From the NCBI GenBank assembly GCA_031763025.1, contig JASSKH010000040.1:2183001-2247000 (forward strand): a DNA stretch of 64,000 nt, in the 5' to 3' direction. Shown piece by piece: positions 23,203 through 36,056 of this stretch. Source of the DNA: Macrocystis pyrifera. Lineage: Eukaryota; Sar; Phaeophyceae; Laminariales; Laminariaceae. Position numbers and translations under genes: made by a program. The first letter of the stretch is position 1. The number at the start of each line of letters is the position of its first letter. A model generated the notes under the pieces. That model saw nothing but the letters and a program-made list of their open reading frames with translations, was not told the DNA's origin and did no database searches.

Positions 23203-25310
23203 CTTCGTACAGCGTGGCAACACCAAACAATTGTGGGGGGGGGGGGAGGACAGGAGGGGGGGAGGACGGGAGAGGAGGGTGGGGAGAGGGGAGAAGAGGG
23301 GAGTGGGGGGCGGGGGGGGGGGGGGGGGGCGGGGACCGCGGAGGGAAAGAAAAAAAAATGTTGAAAGAAACGGCGTGGTCCACAACGAGCGCGCGAGGCA
23401 GCAAGTTACCAATACCGGAGGGGTGCTGCCGCCCTGCAGAGAGCGATGGGTGCTGCCGCCCTGTAGAGAGCGATGGCGCGCTGAGACCGCAGATCGACAT
23501 GTGTATGAAAACCGTCAGATTCGTTTTGTTACGCCAATACGCAAACCATCGTGCAACAAGCTGCAGAGTCGGCCGGGCGGGCGGGCGGGCGGGGGTCCCC
23601 GAGAGTTTACACGAACACGGCAAAGCAGGGACACGGCATCATGACATACCACGGAGGACAAGTCATCGACTCCCGCTTCATGATCGAGATATTTCAAGCC
23701 AGCTCTATTTGCGATTTTGTATGATCTAGCTCATGTTGCCTGGTGGGACCCGTACAAGCTGTATAATCCACAGCAGCAGTAGCACATGTTTCCTGGGTCA
23801 GGATCTGTGCCACCATGCAGACCCTGCACAACGGCAGGTGAAGAACTACAGTAGATAGATGATCTAGATCATGACGCAGATCATTCTCTGCCCGAGGGGC
23901 GCGTCCATTGTCAGGGAGGTGTCGCTTCCGAACCCATCGCCAAAACAGGGCCGGGGAGCACGCCAGGACAAACAAGGACGACAGGAGGGAGGAAGCGCAG
24001 GCGAAGGACGTGATGGAGCCCCAGCCACACGGTACCCACAAAAAAAAAAAAAAATTAAAACATTACCAGCGGAACGCCGTCACCCCGTAGTACCGCTGAC
24101 ATTAACTTGCAGTTCTCCGCGCAGCACCCGAAAACGTCGATTTTATCAGCGCAGACCTCAACACAGACAGTGGCGGTTTCCAGTGCACTACGGAGGCGTT
24201 TCCGACCAGGGGCCACTTCCATTCCGCGAACGGCAATATTTTTTAGAACCTTGGGCATCCGCCGTGGTGGTGCGGACCTTTCGCGTGGTCAAGAGACATG
24301 GTGCAGTGTACATTTGCGCACGCCTTGCGGCACGAAAGGGGGCTACGAGCTGGTTCCAGAAAACAAGCATAACGCTCCACCTTCGGGCAGTAACGCAGCG
24401 AACATCCTGAAACACTACACCCAAAGCAAAGTCTGTGCACGTCACCGCATCAACAAGGGGAACACATCGGTCAGACTGGTTCAGGCGTGCGAGCTGCAGT
24501 TCGTGAGAAGTGTAAATTGTTCGCATCAATTGCGGAGGCGTTGTTGCGTAGGGGTCCGAGCGCTCCCTGCTAGATCTCGACTGATTCTTCTATATATATA
24601 TATATAGACCATAAATCGGTCAATACGTCGAATCAATTCCCGTTGACATGATCGCATCAAACACGTCCGTGACAGCCGTTTCGTTCTGCAAGTCGTACCA
24701 GGCTGCCATAAGAAACGCCAGCCGAAGTACTGGAACAACGTATTTGGAAACCCCAGGGAAACCGTTTCCATTCACTTTACGCCCCGATTGAAAGAGAGTT
24801 GCAAATTGAGCTTTGGCAGGGGTGTTCTTCCATGACCATAGGACAAGACCCGAGAATGACCTTCTTTATTTTTATTTTCCTTTTTTTTTTTTCCGCAATT
24901 TAGGGTCAAAGTTGCCGGGGGGGGAAAAAAAAGGTTAAAATCTACCTCCTGAACAAAAAAAAAAAAAATCAAAAAATGACATCATGGCGTTTTCTCGTAC
25001 GTTTATGAAGAACAACCCTGCCGAATTTGGTTTTTCCTTCAGTCAGGACGCAAACGTTTGAGGCAGAAAAGTTCTTGCTCTCGCTGTAGCTAAGCTCGTG
25101 CGTGCATCCATTTCATGCAACACTACAGCAGTACTACTGCAGTAGAGCGGGGGGCAATATGGTAGTAACCAAAACCCACGATGGGACCTAAAGCCACATA
25201 TCCTCCTATACCTAGTGTATGTTGATGAACTATACATGGGCCCTAGTTAGTACCAGGTATGTACTAAAATACGTTCTGCCGAAATAAGAGCACCCGCACC
25301 TCCTCTTGCT
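23203..25310. other. No gene established; poly-G tract and repeat G
   Basis: G-rich tract at 23230-23335 with a long G run, then repeat G copy 3. A plus-strand frame at 24107-24607 is open for 166 codons, but I recognise nothing in it. TACCAGGTA occurs at 25251. Confidence 0.35.
23705..23895 (+). repeat. Repeat G, copy 3
   Basis: TGATCTAGCTCATGTTGCC, GGTGGGACCCGTACAAGC, CATGTTTCCTGGGTCAGGAT and CCTGCACAACGGCAGGTG match the other copies. TACAGTA at 23847-23853 is an added CAGTA at a TA compared with copy 5. Confidence 0.7.
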
Positions 25311-26753
25311 TCACCCCCTCCTCTCTGTTCCCGTGCGTCGCCCCTGCCCTCCGAGTCCCCACCCCCCAGGGCCTCTGCGCGGCCGAGAGTCCGACCGGGA
25401 GCGATCGCCTGCGGGGGGGCCACCCCCGGGCCCCCCGGGGCCACCGGGACCCCCCCACCCCCTCTCCCTGCTGTCTCCTCTCCGCATCCCTCTTCGTGGC
25501 TCCCAGTTTCTGATCAATGGAGTGTGGGGTTTGCGAGCGAGGTAAGGGGAAAAGGAAATCGGGTGAAGTTGGTTTAGTCGGGCTACCCGGGGGGGCGGGT
25601 GAAAACAAGCGCCGCCGTGTTGAAGGCATGCGCCAGCCAACAAATACCGGCGCTATAGCGGCAAACCAACCGGCACTAATTACTCCGCACACTACCGCAC
25701 CGGTGAATCCCATCCCATCTGTCTGGGCCAAACGATTCCACAGGCATTATGTCGGGCAATCGGCACTATTCAACCGGCACTAACGAGGGATCATTACTGC
25801 TGCATATATGTGCACACTGTAGCCGAGTACCTACCCGAGCAAGAAAAAAACAGAGGTTTTTGGTACCCGAGTGTGTACCCCGAAGGGCACGTCAGACGGA
25901 TCACGATGCAGATCATCTACAGATAGATAATCTAGATCATCCAGCTGCTAACCTGCCGTTGTGAATGAGGTGTTGTGAAGTTATCTGCACAGCACAGATC
26001 ATCCAACCTTAAGGAAACATATCTCACTGCAGATCGTGCAGGTTATGCTACACGGCCCGCAACCGGCAGCATGAGCTAGATCGTATGTACATACCAGGAA
26101 TCTCTCTCTCTATATACATATATATATATATATATATCTGCCCTGAAGAATTTAGATCAACGCGTGAGAAATCGACGATCTGTACATCATCTGTTCCAGG
26201 TGTGATAGCATACACACTTGCATAAAATTGTCCGCAGCGCCTGACATGCCCCCCCCCCGCTTGGTACACGCTACGTCTGGTCGTGAAAACCCAACGTGCT
26301 CCGTCCTGGCATTGTAGGGATGCGAGGTTCTCGGTAGGTCACACGACTACGGCCATACATAATATAGCGAACCCCCCCCCTCCCCCTCGGTGCTCCGTCT
26401 CGAAAGGGGTACGTGGTCAATGCCCAAATGACTGACGTAAGCAATAAATGGAGGCGTTATGCGGCACTATGGACGGACCGGCACTACCGTACCTTACTTT
26501 GGATTTTTCGCAAAAAAAAATACGAGGTGATATGATACCAGTATGTACTACGGTTGTGTGTGTGCCACACAAGGTCTACGGCACAACTTGTTTTGTGCAT
26601 TGTGGCAACGTGCAGAAGTAGTGCACGACCACGAGACAAAAAAAAATAGTCCAAATCTCATCACGAACAAAAGAGAGAAACAGCGTCGAGCCGACAAGGC
26701 AAACTCCACTACTACTGCCACTACCTACCAGGGGACGACAGAAATAAACGCGC

Positions 26754-26792
<39 letters not shown>

Positions 26793-29700
26793 CTCCTTGC
26801 TTCTTCCAAAAAAGCAAACAAGAATCCCCCCCCCTCCCCCCAACCTGAATACCCCCCCCTCTCCCCTCCCTACTCCACGAATTCCACCCCCCGAAAAATG
26901 AAGAGCCAGGCTCACCCTTGCATTGCATCATCTGGATCTATCCTCCCCTCCCCCCGGCTCGCCCGCGGCCCCCACATCGCCCCCGGTTGCGGAGGGGGTC
27001 CGCTTCCCCGCCCGTTCTCCCAGGGCGCCGAGCCCATCGGCTGCCACGGCCTCTCGCCAGCGCCCCTCTTCTCTCTGCCCCCCCCCTCTTCGGCGCTTCC
27101 GCCTCTCGCGGGGTGGGGCAGACATCCTCCGGCCGCCGTCGCCGCCCCCCTCCCGGGCCCTGCGTTCCGCCCCTGCATAGCAAAATCTCTCGGCGCTCCC
27201 AACCCCCCCGGAGCAGCAGCGACAGCAGCAGCCCAAGGGGGGGGCGAGGGCCCTCCATCATAGGGCACCGGACTATTTTCGCGTCCCCCTCTCCCTTCCC
27301 CGACGCCTGCGGAGCCCATCCCCTCTCCCCTGCCGCGGTAGAGGCCGGGCCGTCCCCCCCCCCCCCTCCCCGACCGATAACTTGTCCTTCTCCTCCGTTT
27401 CCTTGCCTCTGCAGCTGCTGACGGAACGCCGGGTTGTTCCAGGCGGGGTGTCCAGGGGGAGGGGGGCCACGAGGCCCCCACATCCCCGGGGGGGGACGGG
27501 AGACTCCCCTCCCTGGGCCGTGCATGTCTTGGTCCAACATGTTTGATGCGCCTGCTCCACCTGCACCGCGGCTGCCGACGCCATCACCGCGGGTAAGTCC
27601 CGCCCCTCGTTCGGGCCCCATGCCCCCCCCCTTTCGGTGGCACCCAGCATGCTCCTGTCTAGGCCTTGCCTGTGACCAGTGATGGGCTGGCTGGGGGATT
27701 CCTGGAAGGGGCCGCTGCGGGAGGTAGGACCTTGTCTTGCTCCCTGGCCTTGGCCTGTTTTGGTGGTTTGGGGTGGTTTGGTTTTAATGAAATTGCTAAA
27801 AATACGTCAGCTGCGAGTTTTGTTGTTTGGCTTGTTTTTTATTGTTTTGATTCGGTTCGTGGTTTGGTTTGGTGTTTGGTTTTAGAGTCCATCTTAACGG
27901 GGAACACTAAATTTCATTATTAGGAGATAAAATTTCAATGTCAATTAATTTTAATTTAATTTCGAAAAAAAAAACGTGTTTGTGTCCTATCGGGAAACGA
28001 CGTATTTATGGTCACACAAAAAGGAAATCGAAACAACCTTGAACAACGCAGCGCGTCACACAACGCCCAGCCGACAAACAGCGACGAGCGTAGACGAGAG
28101 CGAAGGTTTGCGTTGTCACGTGCGCGCCGCCGCCAGCATTTTTTTCTTTTTGGTGGCGCACGATAGGAAGCTATCACTCTCAGGGTGTCTTGGGTGGGCG
28201 GAGGAAGCCCTCAAGCGCCACGCGCGGAACAGCAACGGTGGTGCAGCTATCGAAGTCTCGAGCGTACCCTCTGTTTTTTTGCTCGTTTGCTCGGTTTTCG
28301 TGGTGGTTGGCCGACCGAGCAGGCCGAAAAATTGGGCTTGCGGCCGCCATGATTTCTTTTGAGGCACCACCGCCGGGGTACGATGTGCTATGGTCTGTGG
28401 CCGTGGGCGCGGCTATTGCTCCGGTCGCCACTTGTTGAGGTTCGCGTGTTATCGCCTCGACTGTGGTCACCGAAGCGGCCAAGAATCACCCCAGATTTCA
28501 CCGGGGGTGCTGACCCACCATGAACATGCTACATCAAGGCTGATCAACTCCCAAATTCGAAATTGAAATAAAGAAAAATCACACGAAAAAAGTCCCAAAG
28601 GACTTTTCACCCAAATTGATCTTTTTCTAATTTGCCCCTTCGAATCCTGCCTGGTCGTTCACTCTCCGGATAATCAGATGCAAATTGAATTAGAAAAAAA
28701 AAATCGAACCAAATTGAAAGGATCAAAAGTCCTCGACAAGATGGGCCCTTACGTTGGGGGCGGTTTTGGTTTGGTTTTTTTACTCTCAGTTTGGGGTGGT
28801 TTGGTTTGGTCTTTTGGGTTTTGTTTGGGGTGGTTGGGTTTGGTTCAGTTTTCGGTTTTTGGTTTGGGGTGGTTCGGTTTGGTTTTTGGAATCGTGAGGT
28901 ATGGTTGGGTTTGGGTTCATCGGCTTGGGTTGGTTTCATTTGGTTTGGTTCCAGTTTTTGACTTCCGTGTCGTTGGTCGCTATACTATATAGCGGAAAAA
29001 ATCGTGTCCTGTGCATGGCTCGAGGAGGTCATCCACGACCGGTTGGGCTGTGTCTTGCCTGCTCTGAGATCATGACCTAGAAATCGCCGACTAGTTTAGT
29101 AGTTGGCTCGGTGTTGCAGCTATACCGTAGTTGCGTGTACAAGCCGCCGACTATCAATAGTTAGTAGTTGGCTAGGTATTGCAGCTAGTTGCACGAATAA
29201 TTCGCCCACTAGTGAGTAGTTGGCTAGGTATTGCAGCTAGTTGCACGAATAATTCGCCCACTAGTGAGTAGTTGGCTAGGTATTGCAGCTAGTTGCACGA
29301 ATAATTCGCCCACTAGTGAGTAGTTGGCTAGGTATTGCAGCTAGTTGCACGAATAATTCGCCCACTAGTGAGTAGTTGGCTAGGTATTGCAGGTAGTTGC
29401 GTGTTCAAGTCGCGAACTAGTTATAAATATTAATAGTAGTTGGCTGGGTAGTACGGTTTGATGCGCTCACAAGTCGCCGACTGGTGAATAGTTGCCTAGG
29501 TATTGCAGTTAGTTGCGTGTGGAGTCGCGGACTATTACGGGGGGTCCATGGTTAATGGGACCAAATTTTGTTGGAAAAAAATATGTAAATATATAGGTTT
29601 TTATGTATACCATAGGTCCTATTAACTGTGGACCCCCGTACTAGTTAGCAGTTGGCTACGTATGATATTGCATATACTGTCTGCGTGCGGTACATTGGGG

Positions 29701-32700
29701 AATTATGGGTCTTTGTGCATTCCCTGACTGGCGCGATTTGTGACTCGACGCAAGTGGTCTGATTTGATAAAACGAAGTCAAGTCACACGGCATCCTTCGC
29801 CATCCGAAACAATCCCAAGTCAAGCCAACTCACAGCCTCCAGCGACCTGAGATCGACGAATCGCGTCCTGCACATGACCCGAGCGTGGGCCATCATACCC
29901 CCAAGCACACACACACACACACGCACACAGGCCTCACCTATCAAACCGTACTTCCCCGCTGCCCCCTCGCGACCCACGGGCGGAAACTCCTGCCGTGCCG
30001 ACCCGTCCCCAGGCCCATACTCCCGCACCCCGCCGCCACCGCCGCCACCACCACTACCCCTGCCCCCCCGCCCGTACGCCCCGCCTGGTCTGCCCCCAAG
30101 GCCGGGGTCACCAACGCCCCTTCCGGCAAGCTGCCCCCTGCCAGGCATCATCCGCTCTGGTCGGTTCATTCGGTCCATCGGCCCATGTCCCATCTCCCTC
30201 CCGCCGCTTCCTCTTCCCGCCGCCAGCATGCCAAGAGGAGCGTGTGAAGCGCCGCCTACGCCCCCGCGCCCTCCAGGCGGAGCAACCATCGGCCCGTTTC
30301 CCCAGGGGGGGGGTTGTCCGGCGGCGTCTGCTGGGGGGCGTCTGCGCCGGTCTCGATCCATCCTGCTCCAACACGAGCAGGGGGTCGGCGGGGGGGGGGG
30401 GGGGGGGGGGGGGGCGTACTCTTTTGTTGCTTGCCGCGGTCATTTGGCCATTGCCCACGCATCCCTTTCTAGGTGGAGCACTACTGTTACAACTCCAAAT
30501 AGAGACACCTCCGACATTTGGGCGCTCATTACTGTTTTGATTAAAAAAAAAAAAAAAAAATGTTTGTCTTATCCCCTTCCTGTTTCGCCATTCGTGGCCA
30601 CCGGCGTCCCCGGTGGCTTGGTAGGTGGTCCGCGTGCCTGTCAAGATCAATTTCGTGGGTTCAAGTCCCACCGAGCGCATGCTCATAGGGACTTTTTCTT
30701 GCATAAAAAATTGATAAGCGGAAAGCGCGAAAGCGTGAGTTGGCTACATTAGATGAAAATCGACGAGCAGTGGGAATGCTGAACCCTATGCGCGACAAAA
30801 ATAAAGGCACGTACCGGGGGGGAGAAGGGACGACACCTGTGACCACGGCTTGTCCAGAAGATCGTCGAGGGTAAAACCTCCTACGAACGAGTGGGCTGGG
30901 AAGTAAAAGTGATGGAAAAAAAAAAAAAAAAAAAAAAAATCTATTATCTCCTGTACAGGATAGCGATTTGGTTACGGTATACTCGGGGTCACCGACCTAT
31001 CTCCTCCACGAGGGGCCGGGCATACGCCCCGTCGTACCACGCGGAGCGATCGAAGCACCACAACATAAAGCTACATGTAAAAACGCAGCGTGAGGCAAAT
31101 CGTCACGGCTTTCGTCGAAACTCTCGTTGTTACATCACAGCCGCTGCTGCTGAGGTGTGTTCTACTGTAGACAATGTTTTTACCCAAAAAAAAAAAAAAA
31201 CGCTATGATACGTATGTACTGCTGTATACACGTACGAATGACTCGCCTCGGTATAAACTCATGACAGCTGCTGCTGAGGTGTGCTTTAACATTGTTTTAC
31301 TAAAAAAATAAGAAAAGCAAACACACACACGTACGAGTACGAACCACTCGCCTGTCCATCGGCCCCGCCGACAGCCCGTCCCTCAAGTAGCCCTCAGGGT
31401 GCGCGGCGTCTGCCCCAGCATCGTCTGCCCCCCTGCCCCTCCCGCCCCTCCCTCCCTGCCCAAATCCTCCACCTCCGCCCCCACCTCTCCCAGGCCCGCC
31501 CCCTCGCCCCCCTCTTCCCTGCATCCCGGGATCCAACAGCTCTCCGTGTCTCCCCTGCGTCGGCCTCATGCCAGAGGGTCGGCCTAGCATTTCCCCCTCC
31601 CCCCTCATCCCTCGGCCTCCTCCCCCCCCCCCTCCGGCGGCGCTGTTGGTGCCGCCGAGAGGCGCATCTGGAAACGGCGGCTCGTCCCCTCTGTGAGACG
31701 CAGACCATGTGATGCAGCACAGCGCAATCATCAGGGGGTGAGGGGGCGTTCGGGGGAGCACGTTTGAGACACGTACGTAAGAATTCAAAAAAGGAGGAGG
31801 GGAGGGATACGTATACATATCACACACTGGTACACCAAGTGCAGGGTCCCCCTTCGAGATATGCTCGGCTTGAAATCCTGGGGGTGTCGCAGGTTGAAAA
31901 TGTAGATGGGGTTCGTTCAGCCTGCATGTTTCTTGTTCGCTGGAGGATAGAAAAACATCCAGTGTGTGTACATACCTTGTGCCTAAAAATATATACCATG
32001 GTATATCACTTCATACACGTACCTCTGGTACGTTTACGAACATAATACCAGGTATATAATGCCAAGTACTGATATGCATACGGACGAGGCCTTGAAAATA
32101 CGCTTTAAAAAATATGTTACACAAAAAACGGACACACGCAACAACAACGAAAAAATCGTACACCTCAAGCGCTTGGCGGGGGAATGCCCGAAGCCACCGG
32201 GCACGGCACTGAGCGTCCCCGTTCCCGCCCCGCCAAAGCCCTCCAGCGGCGCCTGATCCATCCCTTGAGGCCCGGCCTCCCTGCTTCCGCTGCGCCTCCG
32301 CTTGTCCCTGAGACAAGAAAAAGAAGAAGCATAAGCGTGTGATTGAGGAAACGACTGTAAACTGGGCCAGAGCAGTACCTGCCATGCCCAAATCTACGAG
32401 TGCTACACGGGAAGTATAGCAAAAGACGCGAAAAATAACGCAGCAGATTGCGGCCATATACCCTACGAGCGCCGCACGGTTATTTCAAGCGACGGCGTGA
32501 AAACTAGAATAACATATTCAGGTACAGTGTATATACAGTTTAAGTGGGAAGGGATTCTTACGAGTGACAAAAGTGACAGTCTTCCCTTGTTGCCCCTGGA
32601 GAACCATTACCAGCCCGATTCTTCCAAAAACGCTATAGGGATGCAGACGTGCACACGCACGCAGACACCGATGTCGCAACCCAGTGGGTCGACCATCGCC

Positions 32701-34659
32701 GAATGGGATCCCCCGCTTACCTATTCATCGGCCCGTCTCGTTCGACTCCGCCCCGCTCTCCTCCCCCTCCACCTCCTGCTCCTCCCCTGCTGACCCCATT
32801 AAACTCTCTCTCTTCGAGCCCAGCCGACGACCTGCTGCTACCCCCCGCACCATCGACACCCCCACCACCACCACCACCTGCCCCATTAAAAGACCCTTCC
32901 TGCGGGGGCTGGAGGCGAGGAGGTCCATCCGACCGGAACGGAAACTGAGGACCGTTCCAAGGACGACCACCACGCCCTTCAGCACCCTCTCCGGGTGGCC
33001 TTCCCGTCCCCCCCCCCTCCCGCCCCTGGCCCAGGTCCAGCCCCTGGTCCCGACCCCGGTCCGAGCGCCGGTCCTGATCCTGTTCCGAGCCCCGGTCCTG
33101 ATCCTCGCCCCGGCCCCGGCCCTGCCCCGGACCCGGGACCACCATCTCCCCGTCCCCAATTTTGCCACGCCTCCCCACCTTTTCGATCATGGTACGCACC
33201 GTCCGCCGCGCCGACATCACCACCGACGCCGCCACCACCACCACCACCACCACCACCACCCTCACCATTACCAGTGCGCCGCCACCTCTCTCTTGACCCG
33301 CCCCGCTCCCCCCCCGCCCCTCTCGCCGCCTCTCCCACCGGGGGTACCGCCAGGAGCCCACCCACGGCTGCTGTCCCCCGAGCCGCCGTGCGGTGGGCCT
33401 CCGCGCTGATCTGGAAAACCCGGCCTCGTAGAGCGGGGGCGGTCACGGCCTGAGTCCCGGTCACGGTCCCGTTCCCGGTCCCCCCTGTGGCCTCGACCGT
33501 CCCTATCTCTGGTGCTCTGGTCTTTGCCGTCACCCTCTCTGTGGTCCTTCTCTCGCTGACGGTCGGGATCGCGGTGGCGGGTTTCCCTGGTGCCGTAGTA
33601 ATCGTTGTCCCGGGGGTGATGTCCCCTGGTCCCCGTGTATCGCCCGGGAGACCCGTGGTGTTGACGGTTCCTGTCTCGACGGTGCCCCCCCGACTGGGAC
33701 CCTCCCCCCCCGTGCTCGTGCCTGTCCCCACGGGGCCCGTCGTGCTCTCGCCGGGACGGTCCCTTTGTGTCTCCGGCAGAGTCTTTTTTCTCTCTGGAAA
33801 ATTCTTTCCTGTCTCCAAAGGATTCCTTCTTGCTTCCGGCAGACTCCTTGTCTCCAGCAGAACCTTTCTTGTCTCCAACAGAAACTTTGTTGTCTCCAAG
33901 TGAATCTTTATTGTCTGCGACAGAACCTTTCATGTCTCCTACGGACTCCTTCGCATCTCTGACAGACTCCATATTCTTGTCTCGTACATAATCCTTCGCT
34001 TCGCCCCGCCCCCCCCGGCCTTCCCTGCCCCCTTGAAACCCAAAATCCTTCTCGTCTCCCACGCGGGGCTTCTTCTCGTTGGCGCCGACTCCTGGAGCGC
34101 CTTCGCCCTTACGCCCCTTCTCCTTCCCACCATCCCGACCCAGCTTGCCCTTGTCCTTTTCCTGTCGGTCTTGTCCCCGAGGCGGGTCTCGATCTCTATC
34201 TCGGTCTTGATTTCGCTCTTTCTTCTTGTCCGTGACATCAGAGCTACCCTCCCTCTGGTAGCCTCGAGCCCCGCGGTCCTTATCCCACTCCCTGTCCTTC
34301 TCTCGCTCCCTCTCCGTTTCGCGCTGCCGTTCTCTGTCCTGGTCTCTCGAACGACCCCCGAACCGATCGCGCGACCGGTCTCCGAACCGGTCCCACGACC
34401 GCTCGCGCGGTTGCCCTCTACTAGACACGCGGCCACGGCTTCGGGGACCCCCACGCCAACGGCTCTCTCTGCTCCTGCTGCGGCTCCGACTGTCCCTGCC
34501 CTTGCTCCTCGACCGGCTGTCTCGCCTGCGTCTGCTGCTGCTGCTGTGGCTGCGCCTGCTGCGGCTACGGCTGGCCCAGCTCCGGTCGCTACCTCTGCTG
34601 CGGCTTCGACTGTCTCTGCTTATGCTCCGGCTCCGGCCCCAGCCCCGGCTCCTGCTTCG

Positions 34660-34704
<45 letters not shown>

Positions 34705-36021
34705 GTCCCACGTCGAGCGCCCACGCGAACGGTCCCTGCCGCCGCTACTACCCCGCCCTCGACTGCCGTCCTTGCCGCGTTCCCCGCTTCTTGCCTCGCC
34801 GCTCTTTCTGCCCCTGGTTTTGGCATGACATCGACAGGCGTTTAGGCGTTAGTTGCCCGCACGGGGGGGGGGGGGTGAGGCCAACAAGAACGACACATCT
34901 GCGAATCTACTATTAATAGACGAAAACAAAATCGCTCACAAACTGCAGCAAGAAGCTTCAGCGTGCGCAAACACCACCCTATGCTCTCTCTTACAAAAAT
35001 AAAGAAAATTGTGTTTCCACCACGATGTGGTTCACGTGCTGCCGTCACCCCGTGCAGACGGATGCGGCCAGTCGGCTCTAACTCCCGCAGGACTGCACTC
35101 TCGTTTTGGGGACGAATTACTCGGAAATAGAGTCATATTTAAAGTACAGTGAGTAAAAGGCTTACAAGCCTTTTACTACCCGAAAAAGTGACCATTCTCT
35201 AATTTCAAGTAGTTTGTCTCCAAAACCTTGGATGCAGTTCTGAAAGGGCTCAGCCATGACGTATGGGGCTTCAATGCACCAAACCGAAATCGATGTTGTC
35301 GAGAACCATCGCGACGCAATAAAAGCCCCCAAAAGCTCGGGGGAAAACGCAATACAGAGGCAGTCGCAAGGCGCCCCCGCACACAACAAAAACGCCCGGC
35401 GGCACAGACGCACATACTCGCAGATGCACAGACACACACAGGCACACGAACACAGAGTAAAGTACACACCAAGGCAAAATACGGAAGACACGAAGACACA
35501 ATACACATAAAAATACACAAAAAAAACATAGCACACAGAAGACACGGACACACAGACCTCCCCCCCCCTACAAACACCAAACACTCACTTCGAGCCGCCG
35601 CCGCCGCCACCCTCCTCTTTCTTGGTTGCGGGAGACGCCTTCTCCCCAACTTTGCGCTTGCCACCCGCTTTACTACCTCCGCCGCCGCCACCGCCGCCAC
35701 CACTCTTCCCCTTGGGAGTCGCCTTCGCACCGACAGCAGCACCCGGTGCTGCCGTCGGCGTCGTCATCGTCACCCGCCCCGCTCCGTCCGCTACTGGAGC
35801 AGCACAACAGCACCACCACCAGCACCACCACCAGCAGCACCACCAGCAGGCGTTTCCGTCGGCGGACCTCCTCCTCCTCCTTCCCCCCCCCCTCCGGAGG
35901 CGGCAGCGGCTGTTGCCCGCTTAGCGGTCTTGGAAGACGAGGAGCGCCCTTTCGACTTCTGCGTGCGATGCACACCATGCCGATGTAACAGCGGCACAGT
36001 TGGGGGGTGGATGGGGGGGGG

Positions 36022-36056
<35 letters not shown>

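Noticed and set aside
22760-23644. 294-codon plus-strand frame with Ser and Leu runs
   Set aside because: It runs across poly-G and CAG/CTC tracts; the minus frame is more protein-like and ends at a good donor.
29160-29400. Possible CRISPR array
   Set aside because: Repeats are directly contiguous 52-bp units with no unique spacers, in eukaryotic intronic DNA.
32979-33899. 306-codon minus-strand Thr/Glu/Gly-rich frame
   Set aside because: An alternative frame overlapping exon 4 of the SR-related gene; it does not connect to its splice sites.
34033-34845. 270-codon plus-strand Ala/Pro-rich frame
   Set aside because: Antisense of the RS domain in the minus-strand SR-related gene; the minus frame joins in phase with flanking exons.
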